In this document: positions 33,319 to 42,066 of the stretch, one piece after another
Layout of the letters: the number at the start of each line of letters is the position of its first letter
How positions within the stretch are numbered: position 1 is the first letter of the stretch
DNA from: Oscillospiraceae bacterium
Lineage (GTDB): Bacteria; Bacillota; Clostridia; Christensenellales; Aristaeellaceae
Reading direction: 5' to 3'
Length of the DNA stretch: 42,245 nucleotides
Assembly: GCA_031255415.1 (NCBI GenBank)
Contig: JAIRSO010000078.1
Span: 1 to 42,245, forward strand
The notes under the pieces: model-generated
Told to the model about the DNA's origin: nothing
The model's input: only the letters and a program-made list of their open reading frames with translations
Database searches by the model: none
Made by a program: the position numbers and the translations under genes

Positions 33319-35136
33319 TCACATTGTCTGGTCCGCGTCGGCTACACAGCCTTCGCAGCTCAAACGCTTGCTGCGTCCGCACACCGCCGTATCCCCCTGA
33401 AACCCGTCGGGGCTGAGCAGGGGATCGTCCAGGCGCACAACCCGCGCCTCGTATACAAGGCCGCTGTCGGTGGTATTGTCCCCGGTGAGCATCGTGTCCT
33501 GGGCGGCCTCGTTATTGTCCAGGGTGACGCTCGCCGCGTCGCCGCGCCCGCCGAGTATCCGGTGGACGTGCGCGCGTCCCGCTACGGCGGGTCCGGTCTG
33601 CCGGTTCTGTTCCACATGCCCGCACGCTATAGAACCGTTAAGCGCGCAGTAACCGACGATCCCGCCCGCGTAGTCGCCTTTGGCGATGATCTCCGCGCAG
33701 TTGCGGCAGTCGATCACGTCCGAGCCGTTGAGCAGCGCGCCTACGATTCCTCCGGCCTGCCCGCTTGGACGATCCGCTCCGCCCTGGACGCGCACCGGGC
33801 CGCGGTTCACGCAGGACTCCACTATGCCGACGTTGCGCGCGTGCGGCATCGGATAGGAATCATGGTCGAGCACGCGGTCAACGCGTCCGGCTACGCCGCC
33901 GCAACACGAGCCTTGGGAGGTGACGGGGGCTTTGTTCTCGCACTTCTCGACCGCGCCGGTACGCACCAGCCCGACTATGCCGCCCGTTAGCGCGCCCTCC
34001 GAGACGACCGCGCCGTGATTCTCGCACCCGCGCACGCATCCCATGAACAGCAGCGCCCCGGCTACGCCTCCGGCCTTGCACGGCGCTTTCTCCGAGTCCG
34101 CGTTTTCGGCGGATGGATCGGCGTCCTGGGAGGCTGGTTTGTACAGTCTCACGCTGCCCTGATTCTCGCAGCGCTCCACGCGGTTGCTGTAATCGGGAGG
34201 CGGCAGGTCGCTGACGTTGCGCCATCCCCACTTGGGGTGCCTCGCCTCGCCGATGATCCCGCCGACCGAGCCGCAGCCGCTGATATCGCCGCTGTTTAGG
34301 CAGTCCTGAACCCGCGTGAACGACACGCCCTGCCCGACGATCCCGCCGAACAGCACGCCGCCCATGGGATCCTCCCTCGCGCGGAGGCTGCCTCTTACCT
34401 GGCCTCGATTGACGCATCTGAGCACCTCCAGGCGTATCTTGTCGCCGCCGCGCAGGAAGCCGACTATCCCGCCGCCCGTCCTGTAGGCTGTGATCTCGCC
34501 GTCGTTGAAGCAGTCCACGATCGCGTAAGTCGATTCAAGCGCGTCCCATGTAGCCCACAGCGTGCCGACTATCCCGCCGATATCGCCCAGCCCGAACCGG
34601 GTTTCCGAGTCGCTGGACGTGATCGAGCCATGGTTGCGGCAGTGGAAGAAGTTCGTGTTGTTGGCGAAGGCGGCTATGCCGCCCGCCTCCGAGCTCTCAA
34701 CGCGCAGCGCCGCGTAGTTGACGCACCCGAGCATGTCGCAGTCGTTCAGGTTCCCGCATAATCCCGCCACGGCGAAATGGCCTTCGACGGAGCCGTATGA
34801 CGTGCAGTTCTCAATCAGCGTGCGGTACGCGCTTTGAGCCAGCCCCGCGACCGCGCCGTAGTTGTTGGGCGCGGGCACGCTTCGGGTTCTGATGTTAAGG
34901 TCGAGCGTCAGGTTGCGTATCGCGGCGTCTTCCAGCGACCAAAACAGCGGCATGTTCAACGGACCGATGCGATGGCCGTCGCCGTCGAGCTTTATGCCCG
35001 AGGCGTGGGGAAGCGATTCCCAGTCCCCGCCCACCGCCACGTCGCCGTGCAGGATGTAATCGCCGTTAGCCGGAAACGCGGGATCCCGCCCGATCTTGCC
35101 AAGGTCCGCGGCGCACGTGATCCAGATTCGCTCCAT
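33319..35136 (-). CDS. Beta-helix repeat protein with cysteine ladder (GLUG-like)
   Basis: 605 residues from ATG 35136; GGGAG lies 7 bases upstream. The TTG at 35166 and ATG at 35142 are alternatives. After an N-terminal WITCAADLGKIG segment typical of GLUG-containing proteins come at least eleven repeats of about 35-60 residues. Each has a C-x-N-x-(G/A)-x-(V/I) step (CVNRGQV, CLNSGDI, CENHGAV, CRNCAEI) followed by GGI(V/I)G. This predicts a right-handed beta-helix with Cys and Asn stacked in columns. No signal peptide or anchor is visible, unusual for this type, which could fit a protein assembled on the spore from the mother cell. Function unknown. Confidence 0.75.
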   Translation of the reverse strand: MERIWITCAADLGKIGRDPAFPANGDYILHGDVAVGGDWESLPHASGIKLDGDGHRIGPLNMPLFWSLEDAAIRNLTLDLNIRTRSVPAPNNYGAVAGLAQSAYRTLIENCTSYGSVEGHFAVAGLCGNLNDCDMLGCVNYAALRVESSEAGGIAAFANNTNFFHCRNHGSITSSDSETRFGLGDIGGIVGTLWATWDALESTYAIVDCFNDGEITAYRTGGGIVGFLRGGDKIRLEVLRCVNRGQVRGSLRAREDPMGGVLFGGIVGQGVSFTRVQDCLNSGDISGCGSVGGIIGEARHPKWGWRNVSDLPPPDYSNRVERCENQGSVRLYKPASQDADPSAENADSEKAPCKAGGVAGALLFMGCVRGCENHGAVVSEGALTGGIVGLVRTGAVEKCENKAPVTSQGSCCGGVAGRVDRVLDHDSYPMPHARNVGIVESCVNRGPVRVQGGADRPSGQAGGIVGALLNGSDVIDCRNCAEIIAKGDYAGGIVGYCALNGSIACGHVEQNRQTGPAVAGRAHVHRILGGRGDAASVTLDNNEAAQDTMLTGDNTTDSGLVYEARVVRLDDPLLSPDGFQGDTAVCGRSKRLSCEGCVADADQTM

Positions 35137-35216
35137 AACCATGCTCCCATCGTTTGTTATCCGCAAGGCGTCGGTACGGAATATGGATATGCCAATGCTC
35201 GCCCGCGCGTCAACGC

Positions 35217-35249
35217 CGCGCCGGAAATGATGAACCGGCGCGCGTTTTT
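35217..35249 (+). terminator. Intrinsic terminator with no plus-strand gene before it
   Basis: CGCGCCGG (35217-35224) pairs perfectly with CCGGCGCG (35235-35242), and TTTTT follows at 35245-35249. No plus-strand gene ends here, because the upstream 1.8 kb is the minus-strand beta-helix gene. Confidence 0.7.
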
Positions 35250-35303
35250 GTGGCGCGGTATGGCTTTATCAATACTTGTTTTGTGTACCCTGGCGTCGCG
35301 TCA

Positions 35304-35332
35304 TTGCGCGCGCGCGGCGATCGGGGTATAAT
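35304..35332 (+). promoter_or_regulatory. Promoter upstream of the Uma2 remnant
   Basis: TTGCGC (35304-35309), a 17-base spacer and a perfect TATAAT (35327-35332). It lies 41 bases before the ATG of the remnant and may still be active. Confidence 0.65.
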
Positions 35333-35373
35333 AGTTACGTAATACTACGCTTGACGCAAGGAGGCCTCGGCTT

Positions 35374-35593
35374 ATGGAAACGCCAGGCGCGGACCGCGAT
35401 GATCAATACGGCGAGTTCATGAACCTCCCGGAGGGAACGCGCGCCGAATTGATCGACGGTGGGCGTGCTGACCAACGGGCAGTACGCGGTCAACGTGTAT
35501 GGACGCGAAGCGAAGATACCCGTCGGAATCCTGGAAAACGGCGTGGTCGACATGTCGGAGGTGTTTCCCCCGTCCCCGCCAGCGAATAATTAG
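35374..35593 (+). pseudogene. Uma2-family endonuclease remnant with internal deletion
   Basis: AAGGAGG and ATG 35374 begin a normal Uma2 N-terminus (FMNLPEGTRAELIDG), which stops making sense near 35460. A second frame then resumes with the family's C-terminus (VYGREAKIPVGILENG, then VDMSEVF) and ends at TAG 35591-35593. The central part, which carries the PD-(D/E)XK nuclease core of about 110 residues, is missing, and the two halves are out of frame. The gene is therefore a deletion remnant. Uma2 proteins are common in multicellular and gut bacteria and often multicopy. Confidence 0.75.
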
Positions 35594-35616
35594 TTGACAA
35601 TAAATAATCCTCACCC

Positions 35617-35645
35617 TTGCCTCTTAGCTAAAAATGGTGTATACT
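35617..35645 (+). promoter_or_regulatory. Promoter of darA-holB-ricT
   Basis: TTGCCT (35617-35622), a 17-base spacer and TATACT (35640-35645). The start would be near 35652, about 45 bases before the darA ATG. A TTGACA at 35594-35599 is a second -35 candidate but has no matching -10. Confidence 0.65.
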
Positions 35646-35697
35646 AGACACTCGCAGATGTAACTGCGCCATTATTGAACGCGAAGGAGGATCGGCT

Positions 35698-36027
35698 ATG
35701 AAACTCATCGTCGCTATAGTGCAGGACGAGGATTCGTCGCGCCTGGTATCCAATCTTATGAACGAGGGGTACGGCGTAACCAAACTGGCGACAACGGGCG
35801 GGTTCCTGCGCGCCGGGAACACCACGCTCCTGGTCGGCGTCGAGGACGACCGCTTTGACGGCGCGATGGCGGTTATCGAGAAGGTTTGCAAGTCGCGCAA
35901 GCAGATCGCCACGTCCCCTTCGCCGGTCGCGGGCGCGTCGGGCGTGTACGTGCCCTACCCGATCGAGGTGATGGTCGGCGGCGCGATCATATTCGTCGTT
36001 CCGGTCGAGAAGTTCATCAAACTGTAA
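35698..36027 (+). CDS. darA: Cyclic-di-AMP receptor DarA (PstA/YaaQ)
   Basis: 109 residues, the normal length. GAAGGAGG precedes the ATG. The sequence follows the DarA pattern throughout: MKLIVAIVQDEDS, VTKLATTGGFLRAGNTT, LLVGVEDDR and a VYVPYPIEVMVGGA end. DarA is a PII-like trimer that binds cyclic di-AMP with the TTGGFL segment; its output is not well understood. In Bacillus it lies next to yaaR, holB and yaaT, as here except for yaaR. Confidence 0.95.
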   Translation: MKLIVAIVQDEDSSRLVSNLMNEGYGVTKLATTGGFLRAGNTTLLVGVEDDRFDGAMAVIEKVCKSRKQIATSPSPVAGASGVYVPYPIEVMVGGAIIFVVPVEKFIKL

Positions 36028-36038
36028 CGGGCGCGCCG

Positions 36039-37076
36039 ATGCTTGGCAACTGGCGCTGGCCTTCCGCGCAGTCGAGGCTGCTGCTGAAATCGTTCCAGAC
36101 CGGCGCGCGTCCGCACGCGTTCCTGCTGACGGGTCCGGAAGGCGCGGGTAAGCGCACGCTGGCGAAGATATACGCGGCGGCGCTGATGTGTGAGGCCGCG
36201 CCGCAGGATCGACCCTGCGGAAAATGCTCCGCGTGCGGGCGCGCGGAGCGCGGCAGCCACCCGGATATCGCGATTATCAAGCCTGGCGACGATCCGGATA
36301 GCAAAGCCCGCGTGATCACGGTCAAGCAGGCTCGCGAGGCGAGGACGGCGCTGTCCAGCAAGGCCTTCGAAGGCCGGCACAAGGCGCTCATCATACAAGA
36401 AGCGGACAGGATGAGGCCTGAAGCCCAGAACGCTTTACTCAAAACCCTCGAGGAGCCGGAGGCGGGCTGCGTGTTCTTCTTGACCGCGGACAGGCGCGCT
36501 AGCCTGCTGCCGACGGTGCGTTCGCGGTGCGTGTGGGTTCCTGTGCCGCCGCTTGACATAAGCCTGGCGACGCGGGTGCTGATCGAGCGCGGCATGGACG
36601 AACGCGGCGCGGCTGAAGCCGCGCGATTCACTCGCGGCGCGGTGGGTTCCGCGCTTCGATACGACGGCGAGGTGGCTCCTGTCGCAAAACGCGTGCGCGG
36701 CGCGTTGTCCGGCGTGCGCTCGTTCGGCGACGTTCCGGCGGCGGCGAGGCTGATTACCGCCGTTTATGACGAGGCAAAGGATCCGCCCGAGCGCGCGATC
36801 CGCGCTAACCGGGTGTTTGAATCGATGGAGCACGTCGTCCGCGACGCGCTCGAGCGGCTGAACGCGCCGTATACCGCGATGGACGCTAGTCTTAATCTTA
36901 TCGAGCGGATAGAGCGCGCGTCCGCCAGGACGCTGCTGTCCATGCTTGACTCGCTGGCGCAGGCTAGGCGCAGGTCGGGCATGTTCATATCGTTCGCGAG
37001 CGTGATAGACGCGCTGATTTACTCTTGGCTGGAGGATATAGATCATGCCGCAGGTGGTCGGGATCAGGTTCCGTAA
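36039..37076 (+). CDS. holB: DNA polymerase III delta-prime subunit
   Basis: 345 residues from ATG 36039, 11 bases after darA; no strong ribosome site is seen, so coupling to darA is plausible. The P-loop is GPEGAGKRTLA. Four Cys in the CEAAPQ...CGKCSACG region form the zinc module of clamp-loader subunits. EADRMRPEAQNALLKTLEEP is the Walker B/sensor region, and VRSRC is the SRC motif. It loads the sliding clamp together with tau and delta. Its end overlaps ricT by 32 bases. Confidence 0.92.
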   Translation: MLGNWRWPSAQSRLLLKSFQTGARPHAFLLTGPEGAGKRTLAKIYAAALMCEAAPQDRPCGKCSACGRAERGSHPDIAIIKPGDDPDSKARVITVKQAREARTALSSKAFEGRHKALIIQEADRMRPEAQNALLKTLEEPEAGCVFFLTADRRASLLPTVRSRCVWVPVPPLDISLATRVLIERGMDERGAAEAARFTRGAVGSALRYDGEVAPVAKRVRGALSGVRSFGDVPAAARLITAVYDEAKDPPERAIRANRVFESMEHVVRDALERLNAPYTAMDASLNLIERIERASARTLLSMLDSLAQARRRSGMFISFASVIDALIYSWLEDIDHAAGGRDQVP

Positions 37077-37956
37077 GGGCGCTAAGGTGTATTTCTTTGA
37101 TCCCGGGCAGTTCGCGCCGGCGATCGGCGACTCGGTGATCGTGGAGACGGTGCGCGGCGTGGAGCTGGGCATAGTCGCCTCCGGCGTGCGCGAGCTGGAC
37201 GAGGCGCAGGTGCCCCAGCCGCTCAAGACCATCATACGCATGGCCTCTGACGACGATCTGCGCCAGGTGGAGCAGAACGCCGGCAGTGAAAAGACGGCCT
37301 ACGCTATCTGCCAGGAACGCATAGCCGCGCATAAGCTGGAGATGAAACTGGTAGACGTTGAATACGCGTTCGACAATAGCAAGGTGACGTTCTACTTCAC
37401 CGCTAACGGACGCGTGGACTTCCGCGCGCTCGTCAAAAACCTTGCCGCTATATTCAAGACCCGCATCGAGCTGCGCCAGATAGGCGTGCGCGACGAGGCT
37501 AAGATGCTGGGTGGGTTAGGATCGTGCGGGCGGCCTATCTGCTGCGGCGCGTTTCTGGGCAGTTTCCAGCCCGTGTCGATCAAGATGGCGAAGGAGCAGA
37601 ACCTCTCGCTCAACCCGTCTAAGATATCCGGGCTGTGCGGGCGGCTGATGTGCTGTCTCAAGTACGAGCAGGATCATTATGAGCGCGCGCGCCGATCCCT
37701 GCCCAGGCCGGGCAAGGAGATCGATACCCCGGACGGGCGCGCCGTCATGCTGGACGTGAACGCGGTCAAGGAGACCGTCAAGGTGCGCATGCTCTCCGGC
37801 GACGCGGACGATATAAACGAGTATCCATTCGCGGTGATCCAGCGTCTCGCGCCGGTTCGCGTATCGGCGGACTCGGCGGACGACGACTCGCTCTCGAGCG
37901 AGGATATCGTGATGATAGAGGAGGACGTGCCCCCCGCGCCGGAGACGGACGCTTAA
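37045..37956 (+). CDS. ricT: Stage 0 sporulation protein RicT (YaaT, PSP1 family)
   Basis: 303 residues. ATG 37045 lies inside the end of holB and follows GGAGG. The PSP1 domain covers about 60-150. The Cys-rich parts GSCGRPICCGAF and LCGRLMCCLKYE are the conserved cluster-binding region of RicT, which with RicA and RicF forms an iron-sulphur complex that aids RNase Y and promotes sporulation and competence. The acidic C-terminus (SADDDSLSSEDIVMIEED) is variable. Its presence supports a sporulating Firmicute. Confidence 0.93.
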   Translation: MPQVVGIRFRKGAKVYFFDPGQFAPAIGDSVIVETVRGVELGIVASGVRELDEAQVPQPLKTIIRMASDDDLRQVEQNAGSEKTAYAICQERIAAHKLEMKLVDVEYAFDNSKVTFYFTANGRVDFRALVKNLAAIFKTRIELRQIGVRDEAKMLGGLGSCGRPICCGAFLGSFQPVSIKMAKEQNLSLNPSKISGLCGRLMCCLKYEQDHYERARRSLPRPGKEIDTPDGRAVMLDVNAVKETVKVRMLSGDADDINEYPFAVIQRLAPVRVSADSADDDSLSSEDIVMIEEDVPPAPETDA

Positions 37957-37963
37957 CCCCCGC

Positions 37964-39286
37964 TTATTGTTTTTGCATACGCTCCATTTCTATCAAGCGT
38001 TCGACGGCCTCTACGGCTTCCTGCGTATACTCCATTAACCTTACGCTGCCGCCCAGTTTATCCATGTCCGCCCAGAACGGCGGGTAATGTTTGAAAACGC
38101 GCTCCGCTCCGATTATCGAGACGGAGCGTTTCGACACGCTTCCCGCTATCGCCATCGCCATGGCTATCCTGCAATCGCCTTTGGGCGACGCCGCGCCGCC
38201 CTGGAACCCTTCGCTGTGGGGTATCACAAGCGCGTCTGGCAGCGCTATCACCGGAGCGCCCGCGCCGCTCAAGTTTTCGGCCAGCGTCCTTATACGATCG
38301 TTATCTTTCAGCCGCATCCTTGATACGCCCGACAGTCTGACAGGTCTCCTTAACCCGACCGCCGCTACCGCCAGAATCGGCGCTAGGTCTGGCGCGCCGC
38401 TTAGGTCGAGCGCCGGCGCGCCCAGTATCAGCGCGTCCAGCAGGGATGATACGGCGCGTTCGGGCTGCCACGATCGTTGATCCAGTCCCTCGACGGTGAT
38501 CTCCGATCCTAACGCGTTAGCTCCATACCAGAACGCCGCCGCGGACCAGTCGCCCTCGATCGCTACGGACGAGCCTGGCGCGCGGTAAGTCTGTCCGCCC
38601 GGGATCGAGTATCCGCCGCCTTCTTTTATTATCTTTATGCCGAACGACTCCAGCGCGGAGATGGTCAACTCCACGAATCCGCTGGATTCAGGCGGCCCGT
38701 TCAGCTCTATCCGGCTGTCCTTATCCAGCATCGGCAGCGCGAACAGCAGACCCGATACATACTGCCCGCTGATGTTTTCCGGTAGCGTCCATAACCCGCC
38801 GCGTAATGATCCATCCACAATGAAAGGCAGTCTCGTTTCGCCGCCGGATCGCGGGATAATCCTCGCGCCGTGGTCGGCGAGTTGATCCGCCAGCGGCTTG
38901 ATCGGTCGATCCGGCAGCGCGCCTTCCCCAGTGAACAGCGCCTCCCTGCCCAGCGCGGCTGCAATGGGCAGGATGAACCGCAATGTCGATCCGCTCTCCT
39001 TGCAATCGATGGCGGGGACGGGATCCGCCGTCCTCGAGTATCGCTCTGCGCGGTCGATCGGTTCAACCAGCGTGTTCGATCCGTCTTGCGTGAACCTCGC
39101 GCCTAGAGCGGAGAGCGCGGAGGCGGTCGCGTTAATGTCCTCGCCGGAGACGTCCAGCGGCAGGCCTGTCAGCGTCGTTGGCTTATCGGCCAGCGCAGCG
39201 GCGATCATCAGCCTGTGCGCGCATGGTTTCGACGGTGGCGCGGATACTGTTCCGCGCAGTTTATTAGGCCAGATAACCGCGTACAT
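37964..39286 (-). CDS. aroA: 3-phosphoshikimate 1-carboxyvinyltransferase (EPSP synthase)
   Basis: 440 residues. GGGAGGA precedes ATG 39286. Family landmarks: PPSKPCAHR at 17-25, DCKESGSTLRF, PDRPIKPLADQL, SGQYVSGLL, the DLAPILA catalytic-Asp region and LKDNDR. It catalyses the penultimate step of chorismate synthesis. Residue 21 is Pro where the PSKS motif normally has Ser (Ser23 of the E. coli enzyme, which contacts shikimate-3-phosphate). The rest is intact. No other shikimate gene is in the window. It is convergent with ricT. Confidence 0.93.
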   Translation of the reverse strand: MYAVIWPNKLRGTVSAPPSKPCAHRLMIAAALADKPTTLTGLPLDVSGEDINATASALSALGARFTQDGSNTLVEPIDRAERYSRTADPVPAIDCKESGSTLRFILPIAAALGREALFTGEGALPDRPIKPLADQLADHGARIIPRSGGETRLPFIVDGSLRGGLWTLPENISGQYVSGLLFALPMLDKDSRIELNGPPESSGFVELTISALESFGIKIIKEGGGYSIPGGQTYRAPGSSVAIEGDWSAAAFWYGANALGSEITVEGLDQRSWQPERAVSSLLDALILGAPALDLSGAPDLAPILAVAAVGLRRPVRLSGVSRMRLKDNDRIRTLAENLSGAGAPVIALPDALVIPHSEGFQGGAASPKGDCRIAMAMAIAGSVSKRSVSIIGAERVFKHYPPFWADMDKLGGSVRLMEYTQEAVEAVERLIEMERMQKQ

Positions 39287-39440
39287 GCCGTTCCTCCCGC
39301 GTCATATCATGATTTTGGATGTATAATAACAGCCAACCGGCATGCGCGCGCGCCTAGCAAAGACGCGGCGCGTCATGTCGGCTGGCCATCCTCGTCCAGC
39401 GTTACATCATATGATCCGGGCGCGGCGTTATGTACGCTTC

Positions 39441-40772
39441 TTAGGCAAGCGATCCCATCGGATCCCAGGGCTTGAGCGTGATCGGCTCCTGCTCCCAGGC
39501 CTTGATCTGATCGGGAGAGAGATACTTCTTGTTCACAACCACTTGATAGTTGTATTCGCTGAACCACTCGTCAGTCATGATATAATAACCTTCCTGCCCG
39601 CTGTCCTTGCCCCAGCTGTTCTCTACCTTCCAGCGGTTAGGCTTGCCGTCGATGAGGTTAACGCCAAGCAGTACCATAGCGTGGGTCATCATCGAGTGTC
39701 CGTAGTCCAGCCTTTGAGCCTTGTCCATGCCGAACACGCTGCCCAGCGCCGACTCGTAATCGAACGTATGCATGCCCATCATCCCGGCTCCGCGGTTGAG
39801 CATCTTGCCCACGTCGCACCCGAACCAAACCGGTTCGTTGTCGGAGAGTTGGGCGATAGCGAGAGCCTTCTGCTCGTCGATGGGCAGGTTCAGGTATTTA
39901 ACCGCGCGCCCGCCCTTGACGTTGCCCAGGTATGCGACGGTAAAGGTTTTGTAATAGGGTTTATCGGCGGTGGGGGCGTTGATCACGCTGACATAATCGT
40001 CAAGCGCGCGGCCTATGTACTTATCGTAGAACTCTTTGGGCGTGATGTTTAGGTCGCGATGGAATCCCTTGTCCTTGTCGCGGATCTCGAAATCGAAACG
40101 CTCGGGAGGTTCGCCGCAGCAAAGGGTTAGTATGCGGTAAATCTCGTTCATCATAGCGTCTTTTTGGGATGATAGGGTTGCGAGGGGCGCGCCGGTGGTG
40201 TGCTGTTCGCGCAGCGAACAAGCAAACTCGCGCAGTTTAGCGGTGATAAGATGGTTCATGTGCATGGTCTCGGAGCTATGGAATGTCTCCGGGTACGCGT
40301 CTTTGGGAACTACGCCGTATTTGTCGGCAAGCGCGCAGAACATATCCCACTGCCCGCCGTCTTGGACAGGGTTGCTAAGCAAATGGGCAATAAGGCGGCT
40401 GTCGGTGGGTTCGTCAAGGGTTTCAAGTATGCTTTCAAGGAAGTAGTTGGCTTTTTCGAGTTTGTCCCAGAACATGGCCCACGACTGGCTTAATTCGAAC
40501 GTCTCAAGGTTCAGCTTGCGCATCACCTCAATACGGAGTGTGTTGAGGGATGCGAACAGCCAGCAGCGCCCGCTTTTCATCTGCGCGGTGATCTTGCCGG
40601 TGGGTATATCGATAGAAAACGCCATAGGGTTAACGCTCTTTTCAAGCGCGTTTTCAGCCGCGTCCGCTATGCCGTGCTTAATAATCGCGTTCATACGGAT
40701 TCGGTTGGCAGGGTCGGCGCGGAAACTACGCTTCATAGCCTCCAGGTTTTGGACGCTGATCTCAACAGGCAT
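39441..40772 (-). CDS. pepC: Aminopeptidase C / bleomycin hydrolase (peptidase C1B)
   Basis: 443 residues, the normal length. The papain-type catalytic residues are Cys70 in SGRCWLFA, His in MTHAMVLLG and Asn in VENSWG. There is no signal peptide, consistent with a cytoplasmic, usually hexameric aminopeptidase. The Shine-Dalgarno AGGAGGT is encoded by the last codons of the upstream acyltransferase gene, and the two genes are two bases apart, so they are transcribed together. Confidence 0.95.
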   Translation of the reverse strand: MPVEISVQNLEAMKRSFRADPANRIRMNAIIKHGIADAAENALEKSVNPMAFSIDIPTGKITAQMKSGRCWLFASLNTLRIEVMRKLNLETFELSQSWAMFWDKLEKANYFLESILETLDEPTDSRLIAHLLSNPVQDGGQWDMFCALADKYGVVPKDAYPETFHSSETMHMNHLITAKLREFACSLREQHTTGAPLATLSSQKDAMMNEIYRILTLCCGEPPERFDFEIRDKDKGFHRDLNITPKEFYDKYIGRALDDYVSVINAPTADKPYYKTFTVAYLGNVKGGRAVKYLNLPIDEQKALAIAQLSDNEPVWFGCDVGKMLNRGAGMMGMHTFDYESALGSVFGMDKAQRLDYGHSMMTHAMVLLGVNLIDGKPNRWKVENSWGKDSGQEGYYIMTDEWFSEYNYQVVVNKKYLSPDQIKAWEQEPITLKPWDPMGSLA

Positions 40773-40774
40773 GA

Positions 40775-41965
40775 TTACCTCCTACGATTACGATGATTGA
40801 ACAGTCTCAAGATCGGCCTCTCCCAACAGTATGTGACAAAGGCCGCCGCAGTTAAGCTTACCACAAAACAGGTTATCATGTATAGTGTCTGCCAGGGCTG
40901 TTCGCCGGAGAACTGCGGGTTTTCAGGCGCTGTGTAAGGGGGGAACCGCCAGGTGGAGCGCAGGTGCACGGCAAGCCATTGATGCCATATGTAAAGCGCG
41001 TATGATATGTTGGATATCCAGCGGAATAGTGGGTTGCCAAAGGTGAAGCGGAACAGGGGGAGCGAGCGTTCCGTAAAGAGGAGCCAGAGAGCGCCGAGCG
41101 CGGTGAGAGGGAAACGAATCAAGGCTTGCCCAAGGTGGAGGCCAGGGAGGTCCCAGGAGAGGGACGATTGAAGGCAGATGAGTTTCCAAATGAGGATGAG
41201 GGTGGTGAAAGAAAGGAGTGTGCAAAGGATGCGTTCGGTGCGGGTAGGAGGGGTGGATAGGCGTTTGGTGTAGAGATAGGCGGCAAGCATGCCGTTAGCG
41301 TATACGTCGATGAAGGACGGGGTTTGGTTGATCCAAAGCGTGAGGTCAGGGAGGGTAGAATAGATTATGAGACGATAGGCGAGGCCAAGGGTGAGCATGG
41401 TGAGGTAAGTGAAAGCAGGGCGGCGTGTGAAGGATTTCGCCGCGAAAGGGAATAGGATGTAGGCGTGGACTTCGACGCCAACAGTCCATAAGACGGCGTT
41501 AAGGCGGGAGTGTTGGTAGACGCGGGGGAATAATGTTTGCGTGAATGTAAGGTATGGAAGGAGGTCGCTGAGTAAGTCAGGGAGGTTGGAATAGGAATGC
41601 GAGGGGAGTGCGAACAGGAATAAGGGGAGGAATACGCCGAGGAGGTAGCCGGGGAGGATGCGTAAGGCGCGTTTAGTGTAGAAATCTTTGAGGGGTGGGA
41701 GTGGGACGGAGGAAGCGGCGGAGCGGGCGTAAGGGAGGTAAAGGAGGAACCCGCTAAGCATAAGTAAGAGGTCAACAAATATGTAGCCCGTGCGGAGTAA
41801 GGGGAGAAGTGTGAAGGTGGTTGAGCCGATGCGGAATGTAAGCTCAAGCCAGGATTGCTGCCAGAAGTGGTATAAAGCGATGATGAGAATACAGAGCGCG
41901 CGCAGTCCGTCAGCCGCCGCAAGGCGGGGAGGTCTGGACAGGGTCAGGGTTGAGTCCTGCTGCAT
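40775..41965 (-). CDS. Acyltransferase 3 (OafA/YrhL-type) membrane protein
   Basis: 396 residues from ATG 41965 (an AGGAG lies 12 bases upstream; the longer frame from 42022 is less likely). About ten hydrophobic segments. The conserved DGLRALCILIIALYH carries the Arg and His that are essential in this family, which O-acetylates or acylates surface polysaccharides. Base use differs from the neighbours: the coding strand is rich in C and T at third positions and almost lacks the CGCG runs seen in the other genes, which suggests a recent origin elsewhere. Its substrate is unknown. Confidence 0.85.
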   Translation of the reverse strand: MQQDSTLTLSRPPRLAAADGLRALCILIIALYHFWQQSWLELTFRIGSTTFTLLPLLRTGYIFVDLLLMLSGFLLYLPYARSAASSVPLPPLKDFYTKRALRILPGYLLGVFLPLFLFALPSHSYSNLPDLLSDLLPYLTFTQTLFPRVYQHSRLNAVLWTVGVEVHAYILFPFAAKSFTRRPAFTYLTMLTLGLAYRLIIYSTLPDLTLWINQTPSFIDVYANGMLAAYLYTKRLSTPPTRTERILCTLLSFTTLILIWKLICLQSSLSWDLPGLHLGQALIRFPLTALGALWLLFTERSLPLFRFTFGNPLFRWISNISYALYIWHQWLAVHLRSTWRFPPYTAPENPQFSGEQPWQTLYMITCFVVSLTAAAFVTYCWERPILRLFNHRNRRR

Positions 41966-42066
41966 GGATGCGATTGACTCCTTGCCGTGCGCCGTAGCGG
42001 AGGGATGGACTCCCCTGGCCAAAATGGGTCCAGCGTCACGCTGGTCAGGGGGTCAAGGGGGGCTGA

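Noticed and set aside
35886-36038. Upstream extension of holB
   Set aside because: It overlaps most of the darA C-terminus and lacks family sequence; the P-loop ATPase begins properly at 36039.
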